The notes under the pieces: model-generated | What the model was told of the DNA's origin: nothing | The model's database searches: none | What the model saw: only the letters and a program-made list of their open reading frames with translations | Program-made: the position numbers and the translations under genes | Part shown: piece after piece, positions 62,798 to 64,000 of the stretch | Position numbering within the stretch: position 1 is the stretch's first letter | Layout of the letters: each line of letters begins with the position of its first letter | Assembly: GCA_024734495.1 (NCBI GenBank) | Contig: JALMQS010000089.1 | Span: forward strand, 6,894,420 to 6,958,419 | DNA: 64,000 nt | DNA from: Forficula auricularia | Lineage: Eukaryota; Arthropoda; Insecta; Dermaptera; Forficulidae | Reading direction: 5' to 3'

Positions 62798-62848
62798 TTG
62801 TAAGATACTATAGTTTCGAAGGTTGGACCTTTATCATCAGTCTTTTTA
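62798..62848 (-). ncRNA. Hammerhead ribozyme-like motif
   Basis: Minus strand: stem I AAGA (62841-62844) / TCTT (62802-62805), CTGATGA (62834-62840), stem II AAGGT/ACCTT, GAAAC (62813-62817), CTATAG and cleavage triplet GTA (62806-62808). This is the only copy here with a recognisable 4-bp stem I, so it is the best hammerhead candidate. Confidence 0.65.
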
Positions 62849-62879
62849 ATTATAAATATTTTATCTGATATTTCTCATG

Positions 62880-63630
62880 GCGTTATTACCCGATTGGATA
62901 TACAAAATTAGTTTTGTTATTATAGCAAACTAGCCACAAAACGATAACATTTTAAATTGACAAATCGTCCAAAATGCAAACTGTAATGAAAATATCGACA
63001 CTTTTTGAACTTGCATGTGAAAATCTTCTTCAATTTCAATCCTATTATATTCTGTATAATAAATGGGTGTTGAATTGAATTTGATTCTATTAAAATATTT
63101 AGCCTAACATTTTCCATCTAATATAAGTTTATCAATTATTTATTCAATCGATCGAATATTAAATGATAGATAAATAAACCACCATTATCAAATCATATCA
63201 ACTAAATTTCAATAAAAATATTTTTAAAGATAATAATAAGATCAATTGAAGGGATTTTCGATGATAGACAAACAAGCCAAAATGGACTTTTTCATTCGGA
63301 AAAGATAGAGATGAATAATTGGAATTATTAAAATATGCAGAAGTAATTGGGGAAAATCAGCAAAAAATGAGATATAGTCCCGTACAATCACATTTCACAT
63401 TGTACATCCAACTCTCTTTTTACACGAATTTGAAATTACAAGGTCAAAAAGTCTTCCTTTTTCTGGTTTTTATTTCATTTATAGGGATTTTTAAAAGCAT
63501 TGAATTAGTAATTAGAAATAAATAAATAAAAAATTCATCATTTTTAGACGAATTTCTGAGGTATGTATCTACCTAGAGTTGGGTGTATTTATTTCGACAC
63601 TGGAAACGCGGTCCTGTTAGGTGGTCTCGA
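62880..63630. other. AT-rich stretch, no gene seen
   Basis: Short AT-driven frames only (minus 62920-63117, plus 63319-63525), no recognised domain. Confidence 0.5.
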
Positions 63631-63790
63631 AGGGTGAACCGCGATTGGAATTAGGTGTACACCGTCTTTGGAATTATTTGGTATTACTTTGGAATTCATT
63701 AGATAATCTATTGTCATCTATTGTCTTCTACTTGGAAATGAAAGTGGAAGTGGAAGTAGGTGTACACGATTTTAGGTCGCGGTTCACCCC
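63631..63790. mobile_element. MITE with AGGG(G)TGAACCGCG ends, copy 2
   Basis: About 160 bp; left AGGGTGAACCGCGATTGG, right GGTCGCGGTTCACCC, same inner AGGTGTACAC pair as 29691-29842, with an extra ATTTGGTATT segment. Very similar interior sequence. Confidence 0.8.
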
Positions 63791-64000
63791 TCGGATGGTC
63801 CCGAAGGTATTATGATGTTCTGTTTTAAAATAACAATTAATAATAATTGTGAGCTGTTTGTTATAAAAATATATAGTATATATGAATATTTTTTAGTAAG
63901 TAAAATTATTATTTCAAAATTTTCAAATTTTCATTGATAAAGGAATAATTTCTCTTGAAACTTCTGATATTTTTAATAAATGTTTCTATTTTGTTTTATA

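Overview
This is an AT-rich, gene-poor eukaryotic window made almost entirely of transposable elements and their debris. The families present (R1-clade, Jockey-type and CR1-type LINEs, a mariner DD41D element, Penelope with a GIY-YIG endonuclease, a Ty3/Gypsy LTR with a tRNA-Trp primer site, many hAT-like non-autonomous elements) point to an arthropod, probably an insect; the species cannot be named from the sequence. I find no convincing host protein-coding gene. Five protein-coding element cores are recognisable: a Jockey-type LINE (4.0-7.3 kb, minus, broken), a mariner element (7.5-8.8 kb, minus, one frameshift), an apparently intact R1-clade LINE (19.8-24.9 kb, plus), a Penelope-like element with one open 711-residue frame (39.8-42.9 kb, plus) and a CR1-type LINE nested in an hAT-like element (44.1-48.6 kb, minus).

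Layout. 1-0.6 kb: copy of a dispersed 'GAAGTCGGTT' repeat. 1.4-8.9 kb: a tandem array with a unit of about 139 bp, interrupted by the Jockey fragments and, through a captured fragment here called X, by the mariner; it ends in a 100-N assembly gap. 9-13 kb: AT-rich DNA with two MITEs. 13.2-13.8 kb: one Gypsy-type LTR, primer-binding site and leader. 13.8-16.4 kb: the same 139-bp array in inverted orientation, containing a complete 439-bp hAT-like element and a scrap of Gypsy integrase. 16.5-24.9 kb: two tandem 2,045-bp modules (5' half of an R1 ORF1 joined in frame to X) leading into the complete R1-clade element. 25-39 kb: MITEs, hAT-like elements, tRNA-like units and hammerhead-like motifs. 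39.8-48.6 kb: Penelope, then the CR1 nested in hAT. 48.6-64 kb: minisatellites, three foldback palindromes, two inverted-repeat elements carrying hammerhead-like motifs, a third long palindrome, and a short GC-rich coding-like island at 59.56-59.68 kb.

How the parts relate. In each LINE the ORF1 and ORF2 products would form the RNP that carries out target-primed reverse transcription. The mariner transposase would act on its own 32-bp inverted repeats. The small TIR elements have no enzyme here and must depend on transposases elsewhere. The hammerhead motifs fit the known association of these ribozymes with Penelope elements. The most unusual structures are the inverted pair of higher-order arrays, the R1/X tandem fusion, the foldback family whose central loop differs in orientation among copies, and the small palindromes with hammerhead cores in both arms.
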